In this document: one piece after another, positions 33,051-42,549 of the stretch
Position numbering within the stretch: the stretch's first letter is position 1
How the letters are laid out: each line of letters starts with the position of its first letter
Assembly (NCBI GenBank): GCA_002721815.1
Contig: PBLQ01000023.1
Span: 33,569-82,424 of the forward strand
Length of the DNA: 48,856 nucleotides
DNA from: Myxococcales bacterium
Lineage (GTDB): Bacteria > Myxococcota > UBA727 > GCA-2721815
Direction of reading: 5' to 3'
Notes under the pieces: generated by a model
Seen by the model: only the letters and a program-made list of their open reading frames with translations
Told to the model about the DNA's origin: nothing
Database searches by the model: none
Position numbers and translations under genes: made by a program

Positions 33051-35546
33051 ATGAATATGAATCAACGATTATTAATGCGACTGCTGATGATTGGAACCCT
33101 GGCCTTGGTTTGGAGCTCTTGCGCTCGCACCAGTGCCCAGTTTCGCCGATGCGACACGAGTGCCGATTGTAATGCCAGTGAGGTATGTGAAGACAATGTT
33201 TGCACCGAAGCAGATGGTGTGGGTGGCATGGGGGTGCCCGAATGTCTGGTGAATACAGATTGTGACGATGGCGACCCTTGCAATGGTGAAGAAACCTGTA
33301 ACGAAGAAACGTGTGAAGCCGGTACTGCCGTTAATTGCAGCGATGGTGATGTTTGTAACGGCGAAGAAACGTGCGATCCGGACACCGGTACTTGCTTGGC
33401 CGGAGAAAACCCTTGCGACAGCACTGATGCCACCGATATTTGCGTCCCCACAGACTCCGACACGGGCTACGCCTGTCAAGAAGTGGCTTGTTTAACCCAT
33501 GACGACTGCAGCGGGGACACCCCTTATTGTAACGAAGCCAATGAATGTGTGGCTTGTTTGTCTGATGCAGATTGCGACGATGGTGCACTTTGTAATGGTG
33601 AAGAGGTTTGTAATGCGAACAGCACCTGCGAAGCGGGAACGCCCGTTGCTTGTTCGGATGGCGATGCGTGCAACGGTGAAGAAACCTGCGACCCGAACAC
33701 CGGCGCGTGTCTTTCTGGCAGTGATCCGTGCTTAGCAACATCGGCCATCGATATATGTGAACCCACAGATTCTGAGACCGGCTATGTGTGCCAAGAGGTG
33801 AGCTGTTTGTCTGATGCAGATTGTGACGGGGATACGCCTTATTGCGACGCGCAAAATGAATGCGTGGCTTGCCTGGTCGATACGCATTGTGATGATGGCG
33901 CACCTTGTAATGGGGGTGAGACCTGCAACGCCGACAACACTTGCGAGGCAGGAACGCCCGTGACTTGTTCGGACGGAGACGCCTGTAACGGTGAAGAGAC
34001 CTGTGATGCGACCACGGGGGCTTGTCTTTCCGGCACAGATCCATGTTTGGCAACGGCGGCCATCGATATTTGTGAACCTGCCGACAACAGCAATGGCTAT
34101 GTGTGCCAAGAGGTGACTTGCACAGAAGACAGTCATTGCGATGATGGCAACCTTTGTACCACCGGTGAAACCTGTAACTTGGAAACCAATCTTTGTAATG
34201 CCGGTGACTTGGTGGTGTGTGCGGACGAAGACCCGTGTAATGGAGAGGAAACCTGTGTGCCTGAAACTGGTGAATGTATCGATGGCACATCGCCCTGTGC
34301 GGACGGTGAAACCTGTCTGTCCGAGGACAGTGACGATGGCTATTTTTGTGCTGCCTATGGGGTGAACGAACTGGTCGCAGGCGGAGATAAAACCTGTGCC
34401 ATTACCTTAGAAGGCGACCTTTACTGTTGGGGCTCTAATGTGGACGGCGAGATTCGCTATAATGGAAACAGCATTCTTCATACGCCTGAGTTGGTGGCCC
34501 AAAACGTGTTGGATGCGGCCATTGGCCGGGTGCCCGACCAAGAGTCTGGGAATCACCTTTGCTACATTCGAGACACATCAGGAACCCAAGAGATTGTTTG
34601 CTCCGGCTCACAATGGTGGGGCATGTTGGGAGACGGTGTTGATTTGGATGTGCTTTCAGAAAACACCACCACCGCCACCATTAATAATGCCTATTTTTCT
34701 GGTGATTTTGTGGCCATTGATGCCGGTGTGGCCCACACTTGCGTCGGGACATCTACCGGCGCGGTTTATTGTTGGGGCATGGCGTTCAGTGGTCAAACAG
34801 GCAACTGGGTGAATCCGTCAACCTCCTCTGGTGGTCAGGCCACGCCTTTGTCCGTTTCCGGTTTGCCCGCGAACAAACAGGTTATTGATGTGGCCACCGG
34901 TGGGTATCACAGTTGCGCGGTCATGGCCGATGCTGGTGTTGCTCATGGCGATCTTTATTGTTGGGGCCTAAATGAAAATGGCCAGCTCGGCACGTCCGGC
35001 GCGGGTGATTCGAATTGTTTGGATTCGGAAACGCTCGATGATGTGGGGTGTTATGTGACGCCCCAAAAGGTGAACTTTCCGGGCGCGGTTGCAGGCATTT
35101 CTCAAGTTTGTGGGGGCAAGGATTATACCTGTGCCATCACCGAGCCCGATGGCACACTTTACTGCTGGGGCGATTACACGCAAAGTGGTGGAGACAATCC
35201 TTTGGTGGCACCAGCGGGTGCAAGTGTTGCTTTAGATGTGCAACAAGTCTCTTGCGGTCTGTTTCACGTGTGCGCACTGGGCGGTCATGGCCAGGTTTCA
35301 TGTTTTGGTAATAACAACTACGGTGAAGGTCAAAGCAGTTTGTCTTATGCTTCGCTGGGCGATGATTTCGCACCAACCGTTGTAGCGGCCGGCGCTTACC
35401 ACACCTGCATGGCCGGGGCCCTTGCAAACTCTGTGTATTGCTGGGGTGACAATGCTCTTGGTCAGCTGGGGATTTGCTCCAACATTGGGACCTTTAATGC
35501 GCCTCAAGAAACCGCTTTGCTGGATGTGTGTCCAGAGCAACCTTAA
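33051..35546 (+). CDS. Secreted Cys-rich and RCC1-repeat protein
   Basis: An 831-residue exported protein. The signal region ends in LALVWSSCA; the Cys may be lipidated, though the lipobox is imperfect. The N-terminal half (to about 435) is built of disulfide-rich units such as DPCNGEETCN and DGDACNGEETCD, partly in large duplicated blocks. The C-terminal half has six RCC1-like repeats (LVAGGDKTCAITLEGDLYCWG, VATGGYHSCAV, GGKDYTCAI, CGLFHVCALG, AAGAYHTCM and relatives), which should fold as a beta propeller. Such propellers in myxobacterial surface proteins usually bind proteins or sugars, and the Cys-rich half acts as a stalk. The ATG at 33051 gives the best signal peptide; the ribosome site is weak. 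Confidence 0.82.
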   Translation: MNMNQRLLMRLLMIGTLALVWSSCARTSAQFRRCDTSADCNASEVCEDNVCTEADGVGGMGVPECLVNTDCDDGDPCNGEETCNEETCEAGTAVNCSDGDVCNGEETCDPDTGTCLAGENPCDSTDATDICVPTDSDTGYACQEVACLTHDDCSGDTPYCNEANECVACLSDADCDDGALCNGEEVCNANSTCEAGTPVACSDGDACNGEETCDPNTGACLSGSDPCLATSAIDICEPTDSETGYVCQEVSCLSDADCDGDTPYCDAQNECVACLVDTHCDDGAPCNGGETCNADNTCEAGTPVTCSDGDACNGEETCDATTGACLSGTDPCLATAAIDICEPADNSNGYVCQEVTCTEDSHCDDGNLCTTGETCNLETNLCNAGDLVVCADEDPCNGEETCVPETGECIDGTSPCADGETCLSEDSDDGYFCAAYGVNELVAGGDKTCAITLEGDLYCWGSNVDGEIRYNGNSILHTPELVAQNVLDAAIGRVPDQESGNHLCYIRDTSGTQEIVCSGSQWWGMLGDGVDLDVLSENTTTATINNAYFSGDFVAIDAGVAHTCVGTSTGAVYCWGMAFSGQTGNWVNPSTSSGGQATPLSVSGLPANKQVIDVATGGYHSCAVMADAGVAHGDLYCWGLNENGQLGTSGAGDSNCLDSETLDDVGCYVTPQKVNFPGAVAGISQVCGGKDYTCAITEPDGTLYCWGDYTQSGGDNPLVAPAGASVALDVQQVSCGLFHVCALGGHGQVSCFGNNNYGEGQSSLSYASLGDDFAPTVVAAGAYHTCMAGALANSVYCWGDNALGQLGICSNIGTFNAPQETALLDVCPEQP
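33258..34356 (+). repeat. Four large imperfect tandem repeats in the Cys-rich half of the RCC1 protein gene
   Basis: Units begin near 33258, 33570, 33885 and 34134, giving periods of 312, 315 and 249 bases (104, 105 and 83 codons); the last unit is divergent. Each starts with a (D/H)CDDGxxC motif followed by CNGEETC-type modules. This points to internal gene duplication and possible copy-number change. Confidence 0.75.
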
Positions 35547-35779
35547 AAACATTCCGTCATACAAATGTGCGGCTGGGCTGATTGGCCTTCTTGGCTGGGT
35601 GCTGAGCGCGCCTTGGATTGCGATCTGTACACCGCAACCTGCGCATTACAGGCATCTTGGTGCGCGAGCTGCTTTCCGCGGCTGATTTTGTAAGAATCTG
35701 AAAAAAAACAATATTTTCTTTTGGCACCGTTGGCACTCTTCTTGAAATGTATTTGGTGACTGCAACCAAGGAGATGCAA

Positions 35780-37371
35780 ATGAACACACGACTTTTAAAT
35801 ATCACTTCAATGATTCTGTTAACGTTGGCTTTGGGCATGGGCACCGGGTGCTCCATGGATGCCGATTATTCACAGGAAGCCTCTTACGGTAATTCCATTC
35901 CACCCAAAAACAGCAGCGAGCAGGTCAGCCCCGATCAGAACAGTGCTGAGCATGCAGGGACCGATGGTGCTGCAGATGGCAGTACCGGTGAAAATGAGAT
36001 TCCTGACAAACCTGAAGACGAAGTGGCTCAGTTTTGGATTCAGTTCTCCACGGACGATTCCACCTCCATGGCTTCCCCACAATTGTTCAAGGCGGGTCAG
36101 TATGGCGGTTTGCCTCACGAATTCGTGAACTACTACGATCCACCCGCATCCATGTTTGAAGAAGAAACCTGGAGCATCGAAGAAGATGTGAATGAAGACA
36201 TTCGTTTGGGTTTGAAAACCACCGAGGCGCAAACCATCACCCGTACCTACCCCTGTGGCGAAGACGGCTCTGATCAAGGCTTTGAAGTGGTGGGCGAGCA
36301 AGAATGCACCGAGGAAAAAGAAGTGGTGGATGTGCTTTTTCAAATGCGCGCCGATGCTGTTCCTCAGAGCGAGCGCCGTAACTGGAATCTGTTTTTCTGT
36401 GTTGATGTATCTGGCTCGATGACTGGAGATAACTTGCTATACGCCAAGCGGGCACTGGAAAAGAGTCTCGATAATCTCAAGACTGGCGACCGCGTGACCA
36501 TGGTGACTTTCAACAGCCAAGCCGTACTTCATTTTGAAGACCTGGAATTCACCGCGAACGAAGAAACCATTCGCAATGCTTTTGATAACCTGGAAGCAGG
36601 TGGCGGTACCGATATGCGTCGCGGCCTTAACCTCACTTATGAATTGGCCCAAGCGCTCTACAACACAGACCATACAAACCGTGTGATTCTGTTTTCCGAC
36701 GGCGCAGCCAATGTGGGTGATACCCGCATCGCAGGTTTTGAAGCACTGACCCGTATCGGTGGTAACGAAGGCATTTACCTTTCAGGTGTGGGCGTTGGCC
36801 ATTACTACGATATGGAGCGTATGGACGCACTCACCGACGCCGGCAAAGGCGCTCATGTCTTCTTGCCCAGCATTGAAGAAGTAGATTGATTTTCGGTGAT
36901 TACTTCAGCAAGTTGGTGGAAGTATCAGCGGATCAAGTGGCCATCGAAATGATGCTGCCTGAAGGACTGGCCCTTGAGGGTTTCTCTGGAGAAGAAGTAT
37001 CGGTGGATCCCGAGCAGCGCTTGCAGAACATCATTTTGGCCGCTGGAGACGACATGACCTTCACCGCTCGCTTCGTGGTACACGATGAGGCCGCTTTGGA
37101 CGGCGCAGCCAGCCTGAAGGTGACCTTGCGTCCTCTGTCTTCTGGGGAAGAGCAAATCATTGAAATCGAAATCGATAAGTTCTCTGATTTGATTGCAGAC
37201 CCAGGCGTACTTTTTGAGCGCACCCAACTCGTCTCTGACTTTGCCAAGTATGCCACGGGGCACAATGGTGCGACCCGCACGTTGGAAGAGTTAGAAGCCG
37301 ACTTGGAAGCGTTGGATAATCCAGATTGGGGTTTGGCTGAGATTGAGGGTTATGTATCTCAGCTCCAATAA
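35780..37371 (+). pseudogene. VWA-domain lipoprotein (YfbK-like), single-base frameshift
   Basis: The start at 35780 follows AAGGAG by six bases; the signal ends in LGMGTGC. An N-terminal region (FWIQFSTDDSTSM, then LPHEFVNYYDPP) matches the pattern of YfbK-like proteins. The von Willebrand A domain (about 205-370) has the metal-site motif DVSGSMTGD, TMVTFNSQA and GGTDMRRG. As read, it stops after LPSIEEVD (TGA, 36887-36889). A second frame beginning with IFGDYFSKLVEVSADQVAIEM continues the family C-terminal domain to 37371. One missing G (GATTGG read as GATTG) would give VDWIFGDY and a single 530-residue protein. The break is probably an assembly error or a recent mutation. A strong terminator follows. 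Confidence 0.8.
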
Positions 37372-37401
37372 ATGTGAAGAAGTTTAGGAGAGATGTTTTG
37401 G

Positions 37402-37430
37402 CGGGCCCCTTTATTGGGGCCCGTTTTTTT
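37402..37430 (+). terminator. Rho-independent terminator after the VWA gene
   Basis: CGGGCCCC and GGGGCCCG form a perfect eight-base stem around a six-base loop, followed by seven T. It ends the transcript of the VWA lipoprotein. The stop codon of the convergent hydrolase gene lies in its loop. Confidence 0.92.
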
Positions 37431-38409
37431 GTGCGTTCAAAAAGTGGAGCATGCGTTCCGCGAGCCAATTCGGTTCTTGTTCCCAAAAGCCCATGTGCCC
37501 ACCAAAGGGCAAAATGTCCACTTCAATGTTTGGGTTTTGTTCGAGCTGCGTGCGGGGAAAACAATCGGTCACCACAATCGGGTCGTTTTGGGCGTGTAAC
37601 ACATAAGTGGGCAAAGTCACATTGGAAATATGGGGGGCTGACGACGCCTTTTGGTAGTAATCAGCACTGCTCTCAAAGCCAAAAGAAGGGGCCGTCCAAT
37701 AATGGTCAAATGCTTCTAATGTTTTGGCTTTCAATGTTTGTCGAATCCATTGTTGCGCTTGCGGGTGCTTTTTTGCTTTTGCTTTTGCTTTGCGTCGCAA
37801 TGAAAACAGAAACCGCAGTTCATACACTTGGGTGAAACCGGTTTGTAAAGCTTTGGCGCCAGGGGCCAAGTTGAATGGCGTTGCGCACAGACAGGCCGCT
37901 TTCACATTGGGGGTGACCTGGTGCCGTCCCAAGTGATTGGCCAGGATGGAACCACCCAGCGAAAAGCCAATCACGAACACCGATGTTTGGGGCTCTTGCT
38001 CTTGGAGCAATTGGAGCATGGTCTGAATGTCATTGGTAAACCCAGAGTGATAACAATGCACCAAACGGTTGTCTTCGCCGGAGCACGAACGGTGCTGAAA
38101 AGCCGCGAAACGATAACCATGCGTACGCGCCGTTGTGGCCAGACGCTTTATATAAGGGGCTTCACTGCTGCCTTCGAGCCCATGCAAAACCAACAATATG
38201 GGTCCCGATTCGTTTTTGCCCACCCAATCCACATGAAAGAAGTCCCCATCAGGTGTTTCAATTTGTTGCCGCTCATAAGCCACTTTGGGGCCCGGCGGCC
38301 ATGCGTAGCCCAAAATGGTGCTTAAATGGGGGTTTTCTTTAATTTGGCGGTGGAGGTTCAAATTAGGGCCTCGATGGTTCACAAATTCTGCTGCTCGTTT
38401 TATTATCAT
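37411..38409 (-). CDS. Alpha/beta hydrolase of the YheT family
   Basis: A 332-residue cytosolic hydrolase. The pattern is that of YheT/EMB8: a leader with HLSTILGYAWPPGP, then VLHGLEGSS (oxyanion site), the nucleophile elbow GFSLGGS near residue 151, the Asp in AQNDPIV near 278 and the His in GGHMGFW near 306. The substrate is not known; esterase or lipase activity is expected. The ATG at 38409 has no strong ribosome site. Its start is only 32 bases from that of hemF on the other strand, so the two promoters must overlap or reach into the genes. Confidence 0.9.
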   Translation of the reverse strand: MIIKRAAEFVNHRGPNLNLHRQIKENPHLSTILGYAWPPGPKVAYERQQIETPDGDFFHVDWVGKNESGPILLVLHGLEGSSEAPYIKRLATTARTHGYRFAAFQHRSCSGEDNRLVHCYHSGFTNDIQTMLQLLQEQEPQTSVFVIGFSLGGSILANHLGRHQVTPNVKAACLCATPFNLAPGAKALQTGFTQVYELRFLFSLRRKAKAKAKKHPQAQQWIRQTLKAKTLEAFDHYWTAPSFGFESSADYYQKASSAPHISNVTLPTYVLHAQNDPIVVTDCFPRTQLEQNPNIEVDILPFGGHMGFWEQEPNWLAERMLHFLNAQKNGPQ

Positions 38410-38441
38410 CAAGATGTAAAGCTACAACCCTTGTGTGAGGT

Positions 38442-39386
38442 ATGCGTGTGAGTACTCTTGAAATCGACGGTCTTTCACTGGACACCATTGAAGAGGCCTT
38501 GCATCAAATCCAGGAAAGCATCTGCGCCATGGTGGTGCAGGCTGATCCCGAAGGCTATTTTAAAGAAGATCGCTGGGAACGTCCGGGGGCCGGTGGCGGG
38601 CGCACGCGAATTTTCGAACACGGTAAAGTATTTGAAAAGGGCGGGGTGAACTTTTCTCGCGTGAGTGGCAATCGTTTACCGCCATCTGCCACGGCCAAAA
38701 ACAAAATGTTGGAAGGCCGGTCTTACGAAGCAATGGGGGTCAGTGTGGTTTTGCATCCCACCAACCCGTTCATCCCCACCAGCCACTTCAATGTTCGATT
38801 TTTTGTTGCCATGGCAGAAGACGAAGCGCCCATTTGGTGGTTTGGGGGTGGTTTTGACCTGACGCCTTACTACCCTTTTGAAGAGGACTGTGTGCTTTGG
38901 CATAAAAAGGCGAAAGAAGCTTGTGACACTTTAGATGAAAGTCTGTACGAGCAATACAAAGCATGGTGCGATCGTTATTTTTATTTGCAGCACCGAGGAG
39001 AAACCCGAGGTGTCGGGGGACTTTTCTTCGATGACCTGCGCGATTATGACGTACAAGAATGTTTTGCGTTTATTCAAGAGGTTGCCCGGGCGTATGAGCA
39101 CGCTTACGCACAAATCGTTTCGAAACGGGTCGAAACACCTTATGAAAAACAGCACCGTGATTTTCAGTCTTACCGAAGAGGTCGGTACGTCGAGTTTAAT
39201 TTGGTGTACGATCGCGGCACTTTGTTCGGTTTACAGTCTGGTGGACGCACCGAATCAATTCTCATGTCCATGCCACCCGTAGCTCACTGGGCGTATCGAT
39301 ATGAGCCCACACAAGGCAGCCCAGAATCTCGACTTGCCGAATTTTTGGTGCCGCGGGATTGGTTGACCCAGCAACGACACGCATGA
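38442..39386 (+). CDS. hemF: Oxygen-dependent coproporphyrinogen III oxidase
   Basis: A 314-residue HemF, which converts coproporphyrinogen III to protoporphyrinogen IX with O2 in haem synthesis, cytosolic. Family motifs are present: ERPGAGGGRTRIFEHGKVFEKGGVNFS, LHPTNPFIPTSHFNVR, WWFGGGFDLTPYYPFEED, HRGETRGVGGLFFDD and YVEFNLVYDRGTLFGLQSGGRTESILMSMP. Length is normal. The ATG at 38442 is only one base past GAGG; a GTG at 38448, seven bases past it, may be the true start and would give a protein two residues shorter. It indicates aerobic haem synthesis. The TGA overlaps the next gene's ATG (ATGA). Confidence 0.97.
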   Translation: MRVSTLEIDGLSLDTIEEALHQIQESICAMVVQADPEGYFKEDRWERPGAGGGRTRIFEHGKVFEKGGVNFSRVSGNRLPPSATAKNKMLEGRSYEAMGVSVVLHPTNPFIPTSHFNVRFFVAMAEDEAPIWWFGGGFDLTPYYPFEEDCVLWHKKAKEACDTLDESLYEQYKAWCDRYFYLQHRGETRGVGGLFFDDLRDYDVQECFAFIQEVARAYEHAYAQIVSKRVETPYEKQHRDFQSYRRGRYVEFNLVYDRGTLFGLQSGGRTESILMSMPPVAHWAYRYEPTQGSPESRLAEFLVPRDWLTQQRHA

Positions 39387-40705
39387 ACATATCCCCTTCA
39401 TCATCAGCGCCATCGGTTACTGCCCGCACATCAAAGTGGTTTTTCCCACTCATCGTGTTGTCATTGTTGTTGTTGTTTATGGTGGTTTATTTCTTCAAGG
39501 GCCAAAACCTTCATGCTACTTGGTCATCTTTTTTCATTAAACCCATGGAAATACCCTTTGGTGATTTACAATCTTTGGTGGCGGCCATTACGTGTACCAA
39601 CCAGGGGCTTGATCCCATGGTCATCAACCCCTGCGATGTGGGCTCTCGCGGGCTTTTGTTACCTCGCACCTGGTTGGTCTTTGAGTTGTTGGGCTTATCA
39701 GCTGCCACCATTCATTGGTTTGCGATTTTATTTGTTGCACAATTGCTCATCGCCTTTTGCGCTTTGGTGGGTGTGGCGCGTAAGCAGGACGCGGTCTTGG
39801 GAGCCTTGCTCTGCTTTTCACCGGCAGTGTTATTGGGCATCGAGCGCGTTAACTCCGACTTACTGACTTTTGTCTGTTTAACTTTGTCTGCTTATTTGTT
39901 TTCTCGATCGTCACGTGCGCAACACCTACTTTCGGCCTTTGTTTTGTTTTTGGCCACGGCTTTGAAGTTGTATCCGGTGGTGGGCGTGGCGATGCTTTGT
40001 AAGGGGCGTTCGTTTAAGCTGTGGCGATATGCGACTGTTTTCCTTGTGCTGGCCTTGCTCTTTGTCGCTGCCATTTGGTCCGACATTGAGGCCATCAGAA
40101 GCGTGGATTCAAACCGTCATGTTTATGGGGTCGGTCACGATATGGTGTGGTTGCATTTATTTCCCCTGTTTAGCCATGCCACATCTCTTGAACTCATCCA
40201 TGCAGGCTGGCGTTTGCTTGAAGGCGTTGTATTAGCGGTCATTGCAGTGTGGCTCTTGCGGCACCGAGCAGCCTTGCATGATTTTGGTGCATTCCTATCG
40301 AGGGCAAATGGTTTTCACTTAAATGCTTTTGTACTGGGAAGTAGTTGCTACCTGGCCCTGTTCATCATGCATTCATTTTACGATTATAAATTGCTTTTGT
40401 TGGTTTTAATTTTTCCTTTACTGGTGTGGGTGAAGAACCATGCAGTGGTCAAAGAGCAGGTTTCATGGGCGAAGGGGGTATTGCTCATGACCTTTTTGCT
40501 CATGTGGACGGGCATGTATTTTTGGTGGTCGTTTTATGACCAAGCTTTTGGCGTGGACCTGCGCGAGGTCCCTTGGCTGTATTACGGTTCATTGGTCGTG
40601 CGGTTTACTATCAGCTGGGGCGTATGGATCGGTTTGTGCTGTGCTCTGACCGCTTTGGCTGTTTACCGGTGGACTTTAATTGAGATTGAGTCTGACTTGA
40701 GTTGA
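39383..40705 (+). CDS. GT87/DUF2029-like polytopic membrane glycosyltransferase
   Basis: A 440-residue inner-membrane protein with about 10-12 hydrophobic segments. The motifs IERVNSDLLTFVCLTLSAY and FLATALKLYPVVGVAML are characteristic of GT87-type (DUF2029) polyprenol-phosphate-sugar-dependent mannosyltransferases, which add sugars to lipids or proteins on the outer face of the inner membrane. The acceptor is unknown. I chose the ATG at 39383, which overlaps the hemF stop (ATGA), although the enzyme has no clear link to haem. A convergent gene begins 11 bases after its stop. Confidence 0.82.
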   Translation: MNISPSSSAPSVTARTSKWFFPLIVLSLLLLFMVVYFFKGQNLHATWSSFFIKPMEIPFGDLQSLVAAITCTNQGLDPMVINPCDVGSRGLLLPRTWLVFELLGLSAATIHWFAILFVAQLLIAFCALVGVARKQDAVLGALLCFSPAVLLGIERVNSDLLTFVCLTLSAYLFSRSSRAQHLLSAFVLFLATALKLYPVVGVAMLCKGRSFKLWRYATVFLVLALLFVAAIWSDIEAIRSVDSNRHVYGVGHDMVWLHLFPLFSHATSLELIHAGWRLLEGVVLAVIAVWLLRHRAALHDFGAFLSRANGFHLNAFVLGSSCYLALFIMHSFYDYKLLLLVLIFPLLVWVKNHAVVKEQVSWAKGVLLMTFLLMWTGMYFWWSFYDQAFGVDLREVPWLYYGSLVVRFTISWGVWIGLCCALTALAVYRWTLIEIESDLS

Positions 40706-40716
40706 AACGGCGACAC

Positions 40717-42549
40717 CTAATCTGTGTTTCCTATTCGGCGAGTAAGCTGATCCTCAAAAAGGGACGGGGGGTATAAGTTTTCGCCCTCATCGATCAATTC
40801 TGAATGGTCTTCGGGGGCGGAGAGCGAAGACCGCCCGGTGATATCCACCACGGGGATGCTCACTTGGACATCTAAATGTTGGGTGCCAATGACATAGCCC
40901 ATGCCGTGTTGGAATGAGAGCAGCGCGTTACTTCCGAACCCGCTTTCTCCGGGGTCACCCCGCAAATTCCAAAAGACAGTTTGGGTGGCACAGGTGCCCG
41001 CCCCAGAGCTGTAAAATCGCCGGTTCACGGCGGCCCACCCATCAGATGCAAAGCTGTCATCGATGAGGTTGGCCATGGCCAATGCGTGGTGAAACTCACT
41101 GTAAGCGGTGGTGCCCACGCCCAATGTGGCTGAATTGATGGTTTGCCCTTCAGCGCTCTCGGTTCTTAAAAAGACCACCCCGCTGGTACCAAAGTCCCAA
41201 TTTTGGATGAAGTTGTGTCGCCCGGCAATGCCGCGAGAATCCCTGAACAAGATTTCATTGCTTTGCATGACTTCGTACAGGTAGCCATTGCCGCCCGCCC
41301 CGCGATTTTGTGCCTTCATCAAGTCCGAATGGGCGACCGTGACATTTTTACTTTGCTTCACCAAGATGCCGCTGCTTTGAAGGTGAAAACTGCTAGGGCC
41401 TTCTGGGGATGTGGTGCTTTTGATGTGGTTGATCCATGCGTTCTTTACCTGGTGCATTTCAATCAAATGAACGCGATCTGCGGCCCATGCTGCATTGGTG
41501 TCGATGGCATTGGACAGTTTTAAGTTTTCGATGCCCACTTCGAGCAAATGCCCACTCACTTTGCGCAGGGAAGCCGCATCACGAATTTTTGCGGGGTATC
41601 GCAGGGGCACATCCAGGCCAATCCGAAAGGTGTTTTCAGGGGTTTCATCGATGCTGGTGATGACACGGCGAAAGAAGGGCCGCCACAAATCAACACTGGG
41701 AAAGTTGTTATTGCTGTTCCAAAATTCGGTCATGCCATGTTCTTGAATAAAGGGGGTGGTGATGCTCCAGCCCACCAAAATGTCATCGCCCACTTGCAGC
41801 TCAGATGCATCGGCAATGAACACCTCGTGCGAACGGTTTTCTCCATTGATCAAAAGAAGGTGGTCGTTACCCTCGGTTAGCGTGCCACGGAAGCGAATGC
41901 TGGCATCGCTCGAATTGTTGGAACGGGTAAAAAACAGCTTGGTATCCTGAAGGCTGTGTCCGCGTAACACGATGTTAGAATGTGTGATGAGAAGGTTGTT
42001 CTCACACCGATATTCACCTGACGGAAAAAAGATCAAACCTCCGCCATTGCTGGATGCGGCATCGATGGCTTGTTGAATGGCAAGTGAACTGTCGTTGGCG
42101 CCCGTGTTGTCTGCGCCGTGATCGGTGACATCAAAGACATCTAGGGTTTCGTGGTTTTGGGGCACGTCTTTTTCGCTTTGGTGGTAACCCGCGTAGGAAA
42201 AATCATGAAGGAATAAACCCCCTTCATAGGTAGTATCAGGGGCCCAATCCTCTGGGTACAATACGCTGCGGACACAGCTTTCACAGAGGTTGTCGCTTGA
42301 TAAGCCCGCATCCCAAACGCTGCCACCATCTTCATCAGAGAGGCTTAAAGACGGGCCGGCATCGGTGACAAACGGGGGAGAACCCGCGTCATGTTTGGGT
42401 GTGGGTGAGAGCGCGCCCGCGTCTTGCGTAGGCTGAAAGACCTCGCCCGCGTCCACTTGAGGCTCGAAGGGGGTGGGCGGCTCTGATGGACAGCCCCACA
42501 CCCCCATGAGCGGCATAAGCCAGATTAACGATGACTTCGTTTGCGCCAT
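40717..42549 (-). CDS. Secreted lipoprotein with pectate-lyase-type beta helix
   Basis: A 610-residue lipoprotein (signal ending LMGVWGC) with a linker bearing five Asp-Ala-Gly motifs (about 30-110), then a right-handed beta-helix domain. The block FDVTDHGADNTGANDSSLAIQQAIDAA near 150 and GGLIFFPSGEYRC match the pectate lyase superfamily (PF12708 type). Later repeats (NIVLRGHSLQDTKLFF, LLEVGIENLKLSNA, NAWINHIKS) continue the helix. Substrate is probably an extracellular polysaccharide; catalytic residues cannot be set from sequence alone. The start overlaps the previous gene by 25 bases, which suggests coupling to the CTERM protein upstream. Alternative roles include adhesin or polysaccharide binding. 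Confidence 0.83.
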   Translation of the reverse strand: MAQTKSSLIWLMPLMGVWGCPSEPPTPFEPQVDAGEVFQPTQDAGALSPTPKHDAGSPPFVTDAGPSLSLSDEDGGSVWDAGLSSDNLCESCVRSVLYPEDWAPDTTYEGGLFLHDFSYAGYHQSEKDVPQNHETLDVFDVTDHGADNTGANDSSLAIQQAIDAASSNGGGLIFFPSGEYRCENNLLITHSNIVLRGHSLQDTKLFFTRSNNSSDASIRFRGTLTEGNDHLLLINGENRSHEVFIADASELQVGDDILVGWSITTPFIQEHGMTEFWNSNNNFPSVDLWRPFFRRVITSIDETPENTFRIGLDVPLRYPAKIRDAASLRKVSGHLLEVGIENLKLSNAIDTNAAWAADRVHLIEMHQVKNAWINHIKSTTSPEGPSSFHLQSSGILVKQSKNVTVAHSDLMKAQNRGAGGNGYLYEVMQSNEILFRDSRGIAGRHNFIQNWDFGTSGVVFLRTESAEGQTINSATLGVGTTAYSEFHHALAMANLIDDSFASDGWAAVNRRFYSSGAGTCATQTVFWNLRGDPGESGFGSNALLSFQHGMGYVIGTQHLDVQVSIPVVDITGRSSLSAPEDHSELIDEGENLYPPSLFEDQLTRRIGNTD

